A DNA stretch of 64,000 nt from an uncultured Psychrobacter sp. (GTDB lineage Bacteria > Pseudomonadota > Gammaproteobacteria > Pseudomonadales > Moraxellaceae). A model generated the notes under the pieces. The model was not told where the DNA came from. It searched no databases and saw only the letters and a program-made list of their open reading frames with translations. Position 1 is the first letter of the stretch. Each line of letters opens with the position of its first letter. The position numbers were made by a program, and so were the translations under genes. The stretch covers positions 124,001 to 188,000 of the forward strand of contig NZ_CANMAH010000003.1 of the NCBI RefSeq assembly GCF_947495825.1, read 5' to 3'. Of the stretch, positions 55,863 through 62,763 are shown piece after piece.

Positions 55863-55922
55863 CTGGTATAAATCTTCCTTGCTCGCTGTGCGCGTTGCCA
55901 GACAGAGGCGTTGTAAAATTTA
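55863..55922 (-). repeat. Dispersed intergenic repeat, copy B
   Basis: Read on the minus strand it gives CCTCTGTC, CACAGCGAGCAAG and ATTTATACCAG in the same order as copy A at 29632-29691, preceded by an AAATTTT stretch in both. The copies have diverged in the intervening bases. Confidence 0.65.
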
Positions 55923-56038
55923 TTCCAGCAGCCTTTTGTTCTTTTTAACTTGTGCTCTTTTTATATTGAATCCATGATAACAAAGAAATAACAAGCAGTA
56001 AGAGATAGAAGAAACAATCAAAACTTACTCATCATAGG

Positions 56039-56085
56039 GGATAACAATGTTTTTAACAAATTTGCACCTTCTAGGATTGTTATCC
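56039..56085. repeat. 10-bp perfect inverted repeat
   Basis: GGATAACAAT (56039-56048) and ATTGTTATCC (56076-56085) are separated by 27 bases. No T-tract follows. It may be an operator pair or the remains of a small palindromic element. Confidence 0.55.
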
Positions 56086-56364
56086 GTAACGTAAAGGCTA
56101 GTCAAGCGCTAGGCAGTTGGGTACACTGTTGACATGAGGGCAGTATAATGATGACATCAGATATTGGCATCATGATCCAAAGTCAAGCTGATAAATGGCG
56201 CATTTATTGCAAGCGCACTTGTTATAGAAATCGCCGTATAAGTAGTAACTGAGGTATAGTGCCTTATGATATAGGTCATTGATTGACCTCATTTATTATA
56301 CCGATAACCTATTACATTAATAATGACATCTATTAATAACGCACCATGTTAACAAGTATTCTTA

Positions 56365-56402
56365 ATTAACAAGCCGCACCGCTTGCGACTTGTTAATATA
56401 AT
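56365..56402 (+). promoter_or_regulatory. Palindrome and -10 element upstream of the lipoprotein gene
   Basis: ATTAACAAGCCGC (56365-56377) and GCGACTTGTTAAT (56385-56397) form an inverted repeat with one mismatch. A further TTAACAAG lies at 56349-56356. TATAAT at 56397-56402 overlaps the palindrome's end, about 16 bases before the GTG at 56418. The arrangement looks like a repressor site on a promoter. Confidence 0.45.
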
Positions 56403-56417
56403 TTAGACCCAAAAAGT

Positions 56418-57101
56418 GTGAGTAAATTGCCCATGTGGAATAACAGCCTACAGACCTTTGCGGTCGGTATAATGATGGCAGCTGGTGTCTCATTGAGCGC
56501 GTGTAATGGCCCAACGCAAGAGGTCACCCCTGATATTGCTGACTCTGACAATACAACTGAACAAGCCCGTCCCGTCCAGGCAAGTCCTGCACCAGAGACA
56601 GACTTGGATGGGGCGACAGCTGAGCAAGGCACTCCAGTCAAGTATGATGTATCCTCATGGGGTGACAAGCAAGTCCAGCCTATAAGTATACAAGAAGTTG
56701 ATCAAATCAAATCAACCTTCGGCAAGGTCGTTACGACCGATGAGAATAGCTTGGACTATGCCAGCAACCCAGCAGTCAAATATCGCTTTATGGATACAGA
56801 TGCGCCTTATCTGGACTTGATTGACTCTGAAAAATATCTCGAGCTTGGTTGGTACTTCGCCAATCCTACTGACTCAGATAAAGAAAAAGAGCTGAGTAAA
56901 GCCCATGCGAAAAAGTCATATCAGCTTGCGCGTCAGCTCATGAATGACGATGGCGGAAAAGTCATCTCAGATATGCTCAGAGGTCAAATCATAAAAAACA
57001 AAACCATTGGTGGACAAAAGATAGAGCTTGGCAAATGCGAGTTTTATAGTTGCATGCTGGTGCTAAATAAATCAGGTGAGCAACAAGCGGAAGACAGCTA
57101 G
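56418..57101 (+). CDS. Putative lipoprotein of unknown function
   Basis: A 227-residue precursor (GTG at 56418; an in-frame ATG at 56433 is the alternative). The N-terminus has a hydrophobic signal FAVGIMMAAGV followed by the lipobox LSAC, suggesting lipid-anchored Cys near residue 29. A Thr/Glu/Asp-rich spacer (about 32-75) leads to a folded part beginning VSSWGDKQVQPISIQEVDQI and containing YLELGWYFANPTDSDKEKEL, KSYQLARQLMNDDGG and, near the C-terminus, a Cys pair in KCEFYSCMLVL. No family recognised. It ends 2 bases before pabC and may be translated with it. Confidence 0.7.
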   Translation: MSKLPMWNNSLQTFAVGIMMAAGVSLSACNGPTQEVTPDIADSDNTTEQARPVQASPAPETDLDGATAEQGTPVKYDVSSWGDKQVQPISIQEVDQIKSTFGKVVTTDENSLDYASNPAVKYRFMDTDAPYLDLIDSEKYLELGWYFANPTDSDKEKELSKAHAKKSYQLARQLMNDDGGKVISDMLRGQIIKNKTIGGQKIELGKCEFYSCMLVLNKSGEQQAEDS

Positions 57102-57103
57102 GT

Positions 57104-58129
57104 ATGATAGCTAAGCTCAATAACAGTGAGTCCAATAGTAGTCAGCTTATTAACCATGTCTCCAAATGGCAGCGCCTATATCCGCAGTCTGATAATGTGG
57201 TTGCCAATGTAGATAACGCCGTTATAACCCCAGATAATCGCGGGCTGGCTTATGGAGATGGTTTCTTTACTACCATTGGTGTCATTGAAGGCTCGATATT
57301 ATGGCCAGAGTATCATTATCAAAGACTGCTCTCTCACGCTCATGCATTACAATTAGACGTCGATAGCGACTCGCTACTCACCACTTTGCAAGCCCACGCT
57401 CAGCAGCTACAACAAGGGGTGATAAAAGTCATCATCACGCGTGCTGTACAAGCTGTGCGTGGTTATGGTTTTGCAGCAGATATGGATGCTAGCTCTTGTG
57501 AGGTTTGGTTAAAAGCAACCGCTATGACTATCGATACCGCGCAGCATGCTCAGCTGCCAGATGGTCACAGTGTATTGATACAACCTACGACATCGGCGGT
57601 ATGTCTAACCGCGCAACTGGCTTGCTTGCCGCCACCGTTAGCAGGTCTCAAAAGCCTTAACCGACTTGATAATGTACTGGCGAGCGGTGAGCTCCAACGT
57701 CTCAAAGCCAAATCATTAGAGTCCGATGCAGAATTAGGCATTGGTGAAGGATTGGTACGTGATATGAGCGGTAGCTGGGTGGAAGGCACGATAAGCAATG
57801 TCTTTTATCAGTTGTCTAACGCCCAATCGACTGACTCTATCGATAAAGCTAAAGCCAATTATCCTGATGACTTTCTATTATCAGGTCAGTGGTTTACACC
57901 GCCGTTGACACAATCAGGTGTCGCTGGGGTGATGCGCCAAGTCATTATTGATGCTTTCGTTAAGACCAAGACGCCAGTGATTATGCGCGCGTTAAATGAC
58001 GATGATTTGCCAAATTTACGTGGATTGTTTTTTTGTAATGCTTTGCGCGGGGTGATGCCTATTGATGGGCTTAGGTTGTTGGGTGGGGAAGTGGTTAAGT
58101 TATCTTCTAATCTGTCTAATAAACAATAA
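57104..58129 (+). CDS. pabC: Aminodeoxychorismate lyase
   Basis: A PLP enzyme that releases p-aminobenzoate from 4-amino-4-deoxychorismate for folate synthesis. The 341-residue protein is longer than E. coli PabC (about 270), mainly by an N-terminal extension (1-35) and an insertion near 235-250. Class IV aminotransferase motifs: DNRGLAYGDGFFTTIGV, RAVQAVRGYG, LKSLNRLDNVLASGEL with the PLP lysine, and SWVEGTISNVFYQL. VAGVMRQVIIDAF and FCNALRGVMPIDGL close the fold. pabC-mltG-tmk are commonly contiguous; here a 2.4-kb island separates pabC from mltG. Confidence 0.92.
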   Translation: MIAKLNNSESNSSQLINHVSKWQRLYPQSDNVVANVDNAVITPDNRGLAYGDGFFTTIGVIEGSILWPEYHYQRLLSHAHALQLDVDSDSLLTTLQAHAQQLQQGVIKVIITRAVQAVRGYGFAADMDASSCEVWLKATAMTIDTAQHAQLPDGHSVLIQPTTSAVCLTAQLACLPPPLAGLKSLNRLDNVLASGELQRLKAKSLESDAELGIGEGLVRDMSGSWVEGTISNVFYQLSNAQSTDSIDKAKANYPDDFLLSGQWFTPPLTQSGVAGVMRQVIIDAFVKTKTPVIMRALNDDDLPNLRGLFFCNALRGVMPIDGLRLLGGEVVKLSSNLSNKQ

Positions 58130-58298
58130 GTTTAGTATCTATCATATCATCAGGATATAACACAATATCTTCATTTCTATATTTTTCGCTCGCTTTTAGT
58201 ATAGCGGTTTCGCCATCCTCGGCAGTCACTTCTATTAGAGCGCTCATCGTTTCTATGACCTCTATTTGATAAGTTCTCAAGCCTTTTTTATCTGACAT
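58116..58298 (-). CDS. DpnD/PcfM-like small protein
   Basis: A 60-residue protein, acidic towards the end: MSDKKGLRTYQIEVIETMSA, LIEVTAEDGETAILKASEKY, RNEDIVLYPDDMIDTKLIVY. The pattern of a short beta strand ending in ETMS, an alternating V-E-V-x-A segment, and Y-x-x-E-x-IVL-x-x-D-D is that of the DpnD/PcfM C-terminal family, whose founding member lies beside the DpnI endonuclease gene in Streptococcus pneumoniae. GAGAGGAAAGTA gives a good ribosome-binding site. It overlaps the 3' end of pabC by 14 bases on the opposite strand. Function unknown. The same-strand dpnI-like gene 1.3 kb upstream supports the assignment. Confidence 0.65.
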   Translation of the reverse strand: MSDKKGLRTYQIEVIETMSALIEVTAEDGETAILKASEKYRNEDIVLYPDDMIDTKLIVY

Positions 58299-58374
58299 TA
58301 CTTTCCTCTCCTCTCTTATTTTAAGTCAATATATTTAACATTATGCTTTTTAACATCGCAAAAAGTCTTAGAAG

Positions 58375-58434
58375 AAGTGATCGTCTTTTGTTACTGGCAC
58401 TTGTGTCATGCGATAAATTGATCAATGATCACTT
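58375..58434. promoter_or_regulatory. Cluster of three GATC sites with an AAGTGATC inverted repeat
   Basis: AAGTGATC (58375-58382) and GATCACTT (58427-58434) are exact reverse complements. With TTGATCAA at 58418-58425 there are three GATC sites within about 52 bases, in the divergent promoter region between the DpnD-like gene and the first unknown paralogue. GATC is the sequence recognised, when methylated, by DpnI. Confidence 0.55.
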
Positions 58435-58465
58435 TTTTAGTCGTTCAATAAAAAGGTGAAAGTAG

Positions 58466-59032
58466 ATGAGCTCAGTATATGAAGATGAAAGAATTCCCTT
58501 GCAGATTCGACGGTTGATGATTTTTGATGGAATCTGCCATAAAGCAAAAAAATCTCCTGACGAAATAATCCATTTATCAAAATTTACTCAATTATCATTA
58601 GGTGTCATGTATTTACAAGATTTCAAAATGTTTATCGCTTTTGGAGGTGTATTTGAATATGCAGAAACACGTGAAGAGGTTATTGAACAACGCATTAGAG
58701 TCTTTCCAAACGATGAACCAGTAACACGCGCGCTAACAGTCAATTTAAAGCAATTCACTCGACCTGCACGTAAACCTTTACAGTTACTGTGGTACTGGAA
58801 CGCCTATGTTAAGAATAGAATGCATGCTTACATCGACTATCGGGAAGAAGTTTTTTTCCGAATCAATGATGAAATTGATTCAGAGTTTCCTCCCCATAAG
58901 TTTCATGATCGTTTAGTTGCAACAGCGCGTATGCCATTGTGGGATGATAGAGAAGAGTTGATTGCAGATGTGTATCGCGATAATAGAGGGCAACCGAAGC
59001 CTGAAAAATACAATGAAAAACGTTTAATATGA
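58466..59032 (+). CDS. Unknown protein A, paralogue of the gene at 59125
   Basis: No family recognised. The 188-residue protein is soluble by sequence, with no signal peptide or membrane helix, and is rich in aromatic and charged residues. It shares with its neighbour, in order: ERIPLQIRRLMIFDGIC, HKAK, PDEIIHL, FGGVFEYAETREEV, an aromatic L-x-x-Y-x-x-Y/W segment, and PPHKFHDRLVATARMPLW. The C-terminal end, EKYNEKRLI, resembles the N-terminus of protein B rather than B's C-terminus, suggesting tandem duplication with a fused boundary. AAAAGGTGAAAGTAG precedes the ATG. It lies in the DpnI/DpnD-like island, on the opposite strand. Confidence 0.8.
   Translation: MSSVYEDERIPLQIRRLMIFDGICHKAKKSPDEIIHLSKFTQLSLGVMYLQDFKMFIAFGGVFEYAETREEVIEQRIRVFPNDEPVTRALTVNLKQFTRPARKPLQLLWYWNAYVKNRMHAYIDYREEVFFRINDEIDSEFPPHKFHDRLVATARMPLWDDREELIADVYRDNRGQPKPEKYNEKRLI
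59009..59023 (+). repeat. 15-base direct repeat at the end of protein A gene (copy 1)
   Basis: TACAATGAAAAACGT here is repeated exactly at 59137-59151 in the 5' end of the protein B gene. Both copies are preceded by GCAACC, with differing bases between. Confidence 0.9.
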
Positions 59033-59124
59033 TTTAGACGGTGACGACCTCTTCAGTATTATTCACTTATTTGAATCAATAAATGTCTAAATTCTATTAT
59101 GTTTTATACAACAAGAGATAAAAT

Positions 59125-59655
59125 ATGCAACCAACCTACAATGAAAAACGTATTCCTGTACAACTTCGTCGGTTAATGATTTTTGATGAGATCTGCTGTA
59201 AAGCTAAAATGTTTCCTGACGAGATGGTTCACTTAAATTATTATTCAAATATCGCATTTGGTGTTATTTATTCTACGTTAAGCGATAAATATACAGCGTT
59301 TGGTAGCGTATTTGAATACGCACATACTCGTGCCGAAGTTGTTCAGCAAGGGTTGGATAAATTAGCTCACGATGAGTATATATCTAGTGCAATGACGGTT
59401 AAACGGCAGCCTTTCACTAAGGCTTGTCGTACACCTCTACGTCTATTATTGAGCTGGAGTAAATATGTTAGTAATAAACCTAGTTATTCATTGAGCAACG
59501 ATATTAAGTATTTTTTTCCAGTAAATGATAAGTTAAAGCTAGACTATCCGCCTCATAAGCTTTATGGACGTTTAGTGGCAAACGCCGATTTACCTCTTTG
59601 GAATAATGAAGTTAGTTTATTTTCCGATAATGTCCACGACCTAAAAACTCAATAA
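59125..59655 (+). CDS. Unknown protein B, paralogue of the gene at 58466
   Basis: A 176-residue protein with no recognised family. Motifs shared with protein A are KRIPVQLRRLMIFDEIC, CKAK, PDEMVHL, FGSVFEYAHTRAEV, LRLLLSWSKYV and PPHKLYGRLVANADLPLW. The conserved RRLMIFD-I-x-x-KA block and the PPHK-x-x-x-RLVA block are the likely functional parts. There are no transmembrane segments, and no nuclease or methylase motif is evident. Its last 44 bases overlap the 3' end of the convergent dpnI-like gene. Spacing from protein A is 92 bases. ACAAGAGATAAAAT precedes the ATG. Confidence 0.8.
   Translation: MQPTYNEKRIPVQLRRLMIFDEICCKAKMFPDEMVHLNYYSNIAFGVIYSTLSDKYTAFGSVFEYAHTRAEVVQQGLDKLAHDEYISSAMTVKRQPFTKACRTPLRLLLSWSKYVSNKPSYSLSNDIKYFFPVNDKLKLDYPPHKLYGRLVANADLPLWNNEVSLFSDNVHDLKTQ
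59137..59151 (+). repeat. 15-base direct repeat at the start of protein B gene (copy 2)
   Basis: Exact copy of TACAATGAAAAACGT at 59009-59023, here within codons 5-9 of protein B. It marks the junction of an old duplication. Confidence 0.9.
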
Positions 59656-60376
59656 TGCCTTTATCGCGAAGAACTTGTAATTGCTGGCGGATTTTATCGT
59701 CAACGTGGTTGTTATCAGGGTGTTTGAGCTGGAGCTCATTGGTAAAAGAATAAACCTGCTGCAAAGAAAACTTGTCATCAAGTCTATCGATACACTGCCA
59801 AACATCTAATGTCCAACCACGTGTCTGCTGTGTTTGCTCACGTAAAAACAAGGTCTTTTGAAACTGCTGGGTGACATTTGCGCGTGCTACGACTTTCTGG
59901 TCTTTGACTAAAAACACTTTTCCTGATTCTGGTACTTTACGCAAGTCGATATTGCAGCCGACCCAACCTGCGCGTTTGGCAGTTATTGATAAAGGTTTAC
60001 GTTTTACAATCATATCCGACTTAAAAAAATGCTTAGGAATGATCAAAAAACTATTAACGGTGCATTCTTTGGAGTAAGTCAAAAAGAAAAAACTTGGGTT
60101 ATCTTCACTATTGATACGTTCAATCATAGTTTTATAAGCGCCATCATTGATGATATTGCTTAATTTTGCCTTTTTACTTTTCAGCTCATATTGCTCGTCA
60201 CAGTTTGAACAATAAAAATCAGCGACCGGCCTGCCATTAGTAAATTCAAATAACGGCTGAGTGCTACAGTTGGGGCAGTAACCATTGTTTTTCACCCATG
60301 CCTCACTAAGTACCCGAATCTTTTGAGCTTGAGAGTTATAGTTTTTAGCAAGGCTTTGATCGAAATGTAGATTCAT
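59612..60376 (-). CDS. dpnC: DpnI-like methyl-directed (GmATC) restriction endonuclease
   Basis: A 254-residue homologue, the same length as pneumococcal DpnI, which cleaves GATC only when the adenine is methylated. Four cysteines (C34, C37, C56, C59) form the zinc site in YCPNC and FYCSNC. The PD-(D/E)XK catalytic residues fall at D53, E64 and K66 (RPVADFYC, YELKSKKAKL), the positions I recall for DpnI itself. INDGAYKTMIER, FFFLTYSKE, KRAGWVGCNIDLRKVP and the C-terminal winged helix (KIRQQLQVLRDKGIIEFLGR) also match DpnI closely. The host must lack Dam methylation of GATC. No partner methylase is needed. It lies in an island between pabC and mltG and converges with protein B. Confidence 0.94.
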   Translation of the reverse strand: MNLHFDQSLAKNYNSQAQKIRVLSEAWVKNNGYCPNCSTQPLFEFTNGRPVADFYCSNCDEQYELKSKKAKLSNIINDGAYKTMIERINSEDNPSFFFLTYSKECTVNSFLIIPKHFFKSDMIVKRKPLSITAKRAGWVGCNIDLRKVPESGKVFLVKDQKVVARANVTQQFQKTLFLREQTQQTRGWTLDVWQCIDRLDDKFSLQQVYSFTNELQLKHPDNNHVDDKIRQQLQVLRDKGIIEFLGRGHYRKIN

Positions 60377-60546
60377 AATAAGTTTTCGTTATTAATAGGT
60401 GAGCGTAGAAATACCAATAAAAGGTATTAATATTAAGCCATATAACTTAGCCTAAATGCCAAGTTAATCGATAAGCTATGCAAATACCATTGAAAAGCAC
60501 ACGGTTCAGTGCTAAATTCTAGCAAACATCTGCCTCGCGAGTTGCC

Positions 60547-61812
60547 ATGAGCAAGCCTACACCTGAAACGCCTCCTGAACGTCCTAATGATACTCCATCA
60601 GACAAGCGAGACGGCACTATTAACGACCCTGCTAAGACATCTCAAGACACTGAGACTGACGACAAAGCACCAGCGACAGATATTTCTTTGGTCAATGGTC
60701 AAAACACCCCGCGCGAGTACAAAAAAGACAACCAGTCGTTTTTTATGCAGCGTGGTTATCAGATTTTATTGGTATTGGGACTGATTGCTGCCTTTTTATT
60801 GGTGATGGTCTATCAGACGTTGTTTGGTCGTATCGAGCAGCCCAAGCAAAAGGTGACGATTGAGCAGGGTGACACTTATTATGGCTTGCTTCCGCAGTGG
60901 CAACAGCAAATCCCGCTGTTCTCTGCCAGCATTGCCAAGTTTTATATCAAGTCGCAAGTAGATGCGCCGCTGCATGCAGGTATCTATCAATTGCCAGAGA
61001 ACCCGACGATAGCAGAAGCATTGCATGTCTTGCAACAAGGTGCAAAGGTGGCAATGGTAAAAGTACAAGTCATCGAAGGCAAGACAGCTAAGGACCTATA
61101 TCAAAATCTACGCGACAACCCAGGTATCAAAAAAGAAGTACTGACCGCCGATAGTGACAATGCCAGTATCGCAAAAGCGCTGGATTTGGTGGGTATACTG
61201 CCTGACTCAGTGACCAATAGCGACGACCCTATTGTTAGCTACAATCTTGAAGGGTGGTTCACTCCTGATACCTATTATTATGGCGAAGATGCCAGTGACA
61301 AGCAGGTGTTGACTGATCTATATAAGCGCCAGCAGCAAGCATTGACCCTAGCTTGGGAAAACCGTGCACCAGACTTGCCGTATAAGACGCCTTATGAAGC
61401 ATTGATTATGGCCTCTATCATCGAAAAAGAGACCAGTGTGCCTGAAGAGCGTGAGCTGGTGGCCGCCGTATTCACCAATCGATTGAATAAAGGGATGCGC
61501 ATGCAGACGGATCCGACCATTATTTATGGCATGGGTAGCCGCTACGATGGCAATATTCGCCGTCAAGACATCGATGAGAAAACATCGTATAACACTTATC
61601 AGATTGATGGCTTACCACCAACGCCTATCGCCCTGCCATCTGCTGCTTCTATCGAAGCCACATTACACCCAGCTGATAGCGAAGCCTTATATTTTGTGGC
61701 AACAGGCAATGGAGGTCATAAGTTTACCAATAGCTTGGACGAGCATAACCAAGCGGTAAGAGACTACTTAAAAGTCATGCGTGAAAGAAAGTCCCAAATA
61801 CCGCCAGAGTAA
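60547..61812 (+). CDS. mltG: Endolytic murein transglycosylase
   Basis: An inner-membrane lytic transglycosylase that cleaves nascent peptidoglycan strands. The 421-residue protein has a long Asp/Thr/Pro-rich cytoplasmic N-terminus (1-65), one transmembrane helix near 75-95 (ILLVLGLIAAFLLVMVYQTL), a LysM-like segment (VTIEQGDTYYGLLPQ), and the YceG catalytic domain with ASIIEKETSVPEERELVAAV containing the catalytic Glu, then FTNRLNKGMRMQTDPTIIYG and SYNTYQIDGLPPTPIALPS. The 80-residue N-terminal extension is longer than in E. coli. tmk follows at about 100 bases, as in many bacteria. Confidence 0.94.
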   Translation: MSKPTPETPPERPNDTPSDKRDGTINDPAKTSQDTETDDKAPATDISLVNGQNTPREYKKDNQSFFMQRGYQILLVLGLIAAFLLVMVYQTLFGRIEQPKQKVTIEQGDTYYGLLPQWQQQIPLFSASIAKFYIKSQVDAPLHAGIYQLPENPTIAEALHVLQQGAKVAMVKVQVIEGKTAKDLYQNLRDNPGIKKEVLTADSDNASIAKALDLVGILPDSVTNSDDPIVSYNLEGWFTPDTYYYGEDASDKQVLTDLYKRQQQALTLAWENRAPDLPYKTPYEALIMASIIEKETSVPEERELVAAVFTNRLNKGMRMQTDPTIIYGMGSRYDGNIRRQDIDEKTSYNTYQIDGLPPTPIALPSAASIEATLHPADSEALYFVATGNGGHKFTNSLDEHNQAVRDYLKVMRERKSQIPPE

Positions 61813-61913
61813 GAGAGTAGCAACGAGTCTTGGTTACGAGTGTTAAAGGCTCGATAGCCATTTTTATTTTGCATAAAAATAAGTAAAACAATTTTGAAAT
61901 ACAAGGCAATACC

Positions 61914-62621
61914 ATGTCAGCATCCATAAACACACAAGCGGCCCAACTGGCTATTCAAAAAGGAGCGTCTGACGTAGAAACGCCAAGCAAGAATGGACGC
62001 TTTATCAGCTTTGAGGGTACCGAAGGTGTGGGCAAAACAACAGCTATCGAGCAGCTTTGCACGCGTTTAGAGATGGCGGGTATTGACTATCTGCGGACAC
62101 GTGAGCCTGGCGGTAGTCCATTCGCTGAGCGTCTGCGTGCCATTTTATTAGACCCTACGACCGACATCAACGATGACACGGAGCTATTGCTATTGTTTGC
62201 CGCTCGCTGCGATCATATTCAGCAAGTAATTGTACCAGCATTACAACGCGGTACTTGGGTCATCTGTGATCGCTTTACAGACTCTACTATCGCCTACCAA
62301 GGCTTTGGTCGTGCGCAGGGCGATAGTGAGGTATTAACAAAAATTGAGACGCTTATTGCACAGTTTGTTCCAAGGTTGCCTGAGCTGACACTTTGGCTGG
62401 ATCTACCTGTGCTCGAGGGCATGAGCCGTGCAGGCAAACGCAGCGTGGCCGATCGTTTTGAGCAGCAGGCGCTGGCGTTTTTTACGCAAGTATATAGAGG
62501 GTTTGATACGCTTGCCACTGCGCATCCTGAGCGTATTCGTCGCATTGATGCATCAGGTACTACCAAGGAGGTTAGCGCGCGTATCTGGCAAGCGGTTGAG
62601 TCGCAGTTTGGGCTTGTTTAG
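61914..62621 (+). CDS. tmk: Thymidylate kinase
   Basis: Phosphorylates dTMP to dTDP. The 235-residue protein has a 25-residue N-terminal extension before the P-loop FEGTEGVGKTTAIEQL, then the DRx-type REPGGSPFAERLR, the DRFTDSTIAYQGFGRA substrate/lid region and LTLWLDLPV. This matches bacterial Tmk. The usual follower holB is absent: a terminator and a convergent antiporter gene come next. Confidence 0.95.
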   Translation: MSASINTQAAQLAIQKGASDVETPSKNGRFISFEGTEGVGKTTAIEQLCTRLEMAGIDYLRTREPGGSPFAERLRAILLDPTTDINDDTELLLLFAARCDHIQQVIVPALQRGTWVICDRFTDSTIAYQGFGRAQGDSEVLTKIETLIAQFVPRLPELTLWLDLPVLEGMSRAGKRSVADRFEQQALAFFTQVYRGFDTLATAHPERIRRIDASGTTKEVSARIWQAVESQFGLV

Positions 62622-62677
62622 GTTGTTTCTAAGCGTGTAGCGTTTATAATCACTCTTATATCTATAACCTACTAAAC

Positions 62678-62713
62678 AAAAACCCCAGCTTTAATAGCTG
62701 GGGTATTTTATTG
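62678..62713. terminator. Bidirectional terminator between tmk and the antiporter gene
   Basis: ACCCCAGCT (62682-62690), loop TTAAT, AGCTGGGGT, followed by ATTTTATT. A-rich before, T-rich after. Confidence 0.88.
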
Positions 62714-62763
62714 CATTAAGATAAAGTGCTGCTATGACAAACTGACGTTACTGTTTATCTGGA

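Larger units (their letters stand above)
55794..56417. other. Divergent intergenic region with repeats and palindromes
   Basis: A 624-base region between aroE and the lipoprotein gene. It holds copy B of the dispersed repeat (55863-55922), a 10-bp inverted repeat (56039-56085) and a palindrome next to the lipoprotein promoter (56365-56402). No gene seen. Confidence 0.55.

Noticed and set aside
56129..56146. TTGACA followed closely by TATAAT near 56130-56148
   Set aside because: The two elements are only about 10 bases apart, too close for a sigma70 promoter.
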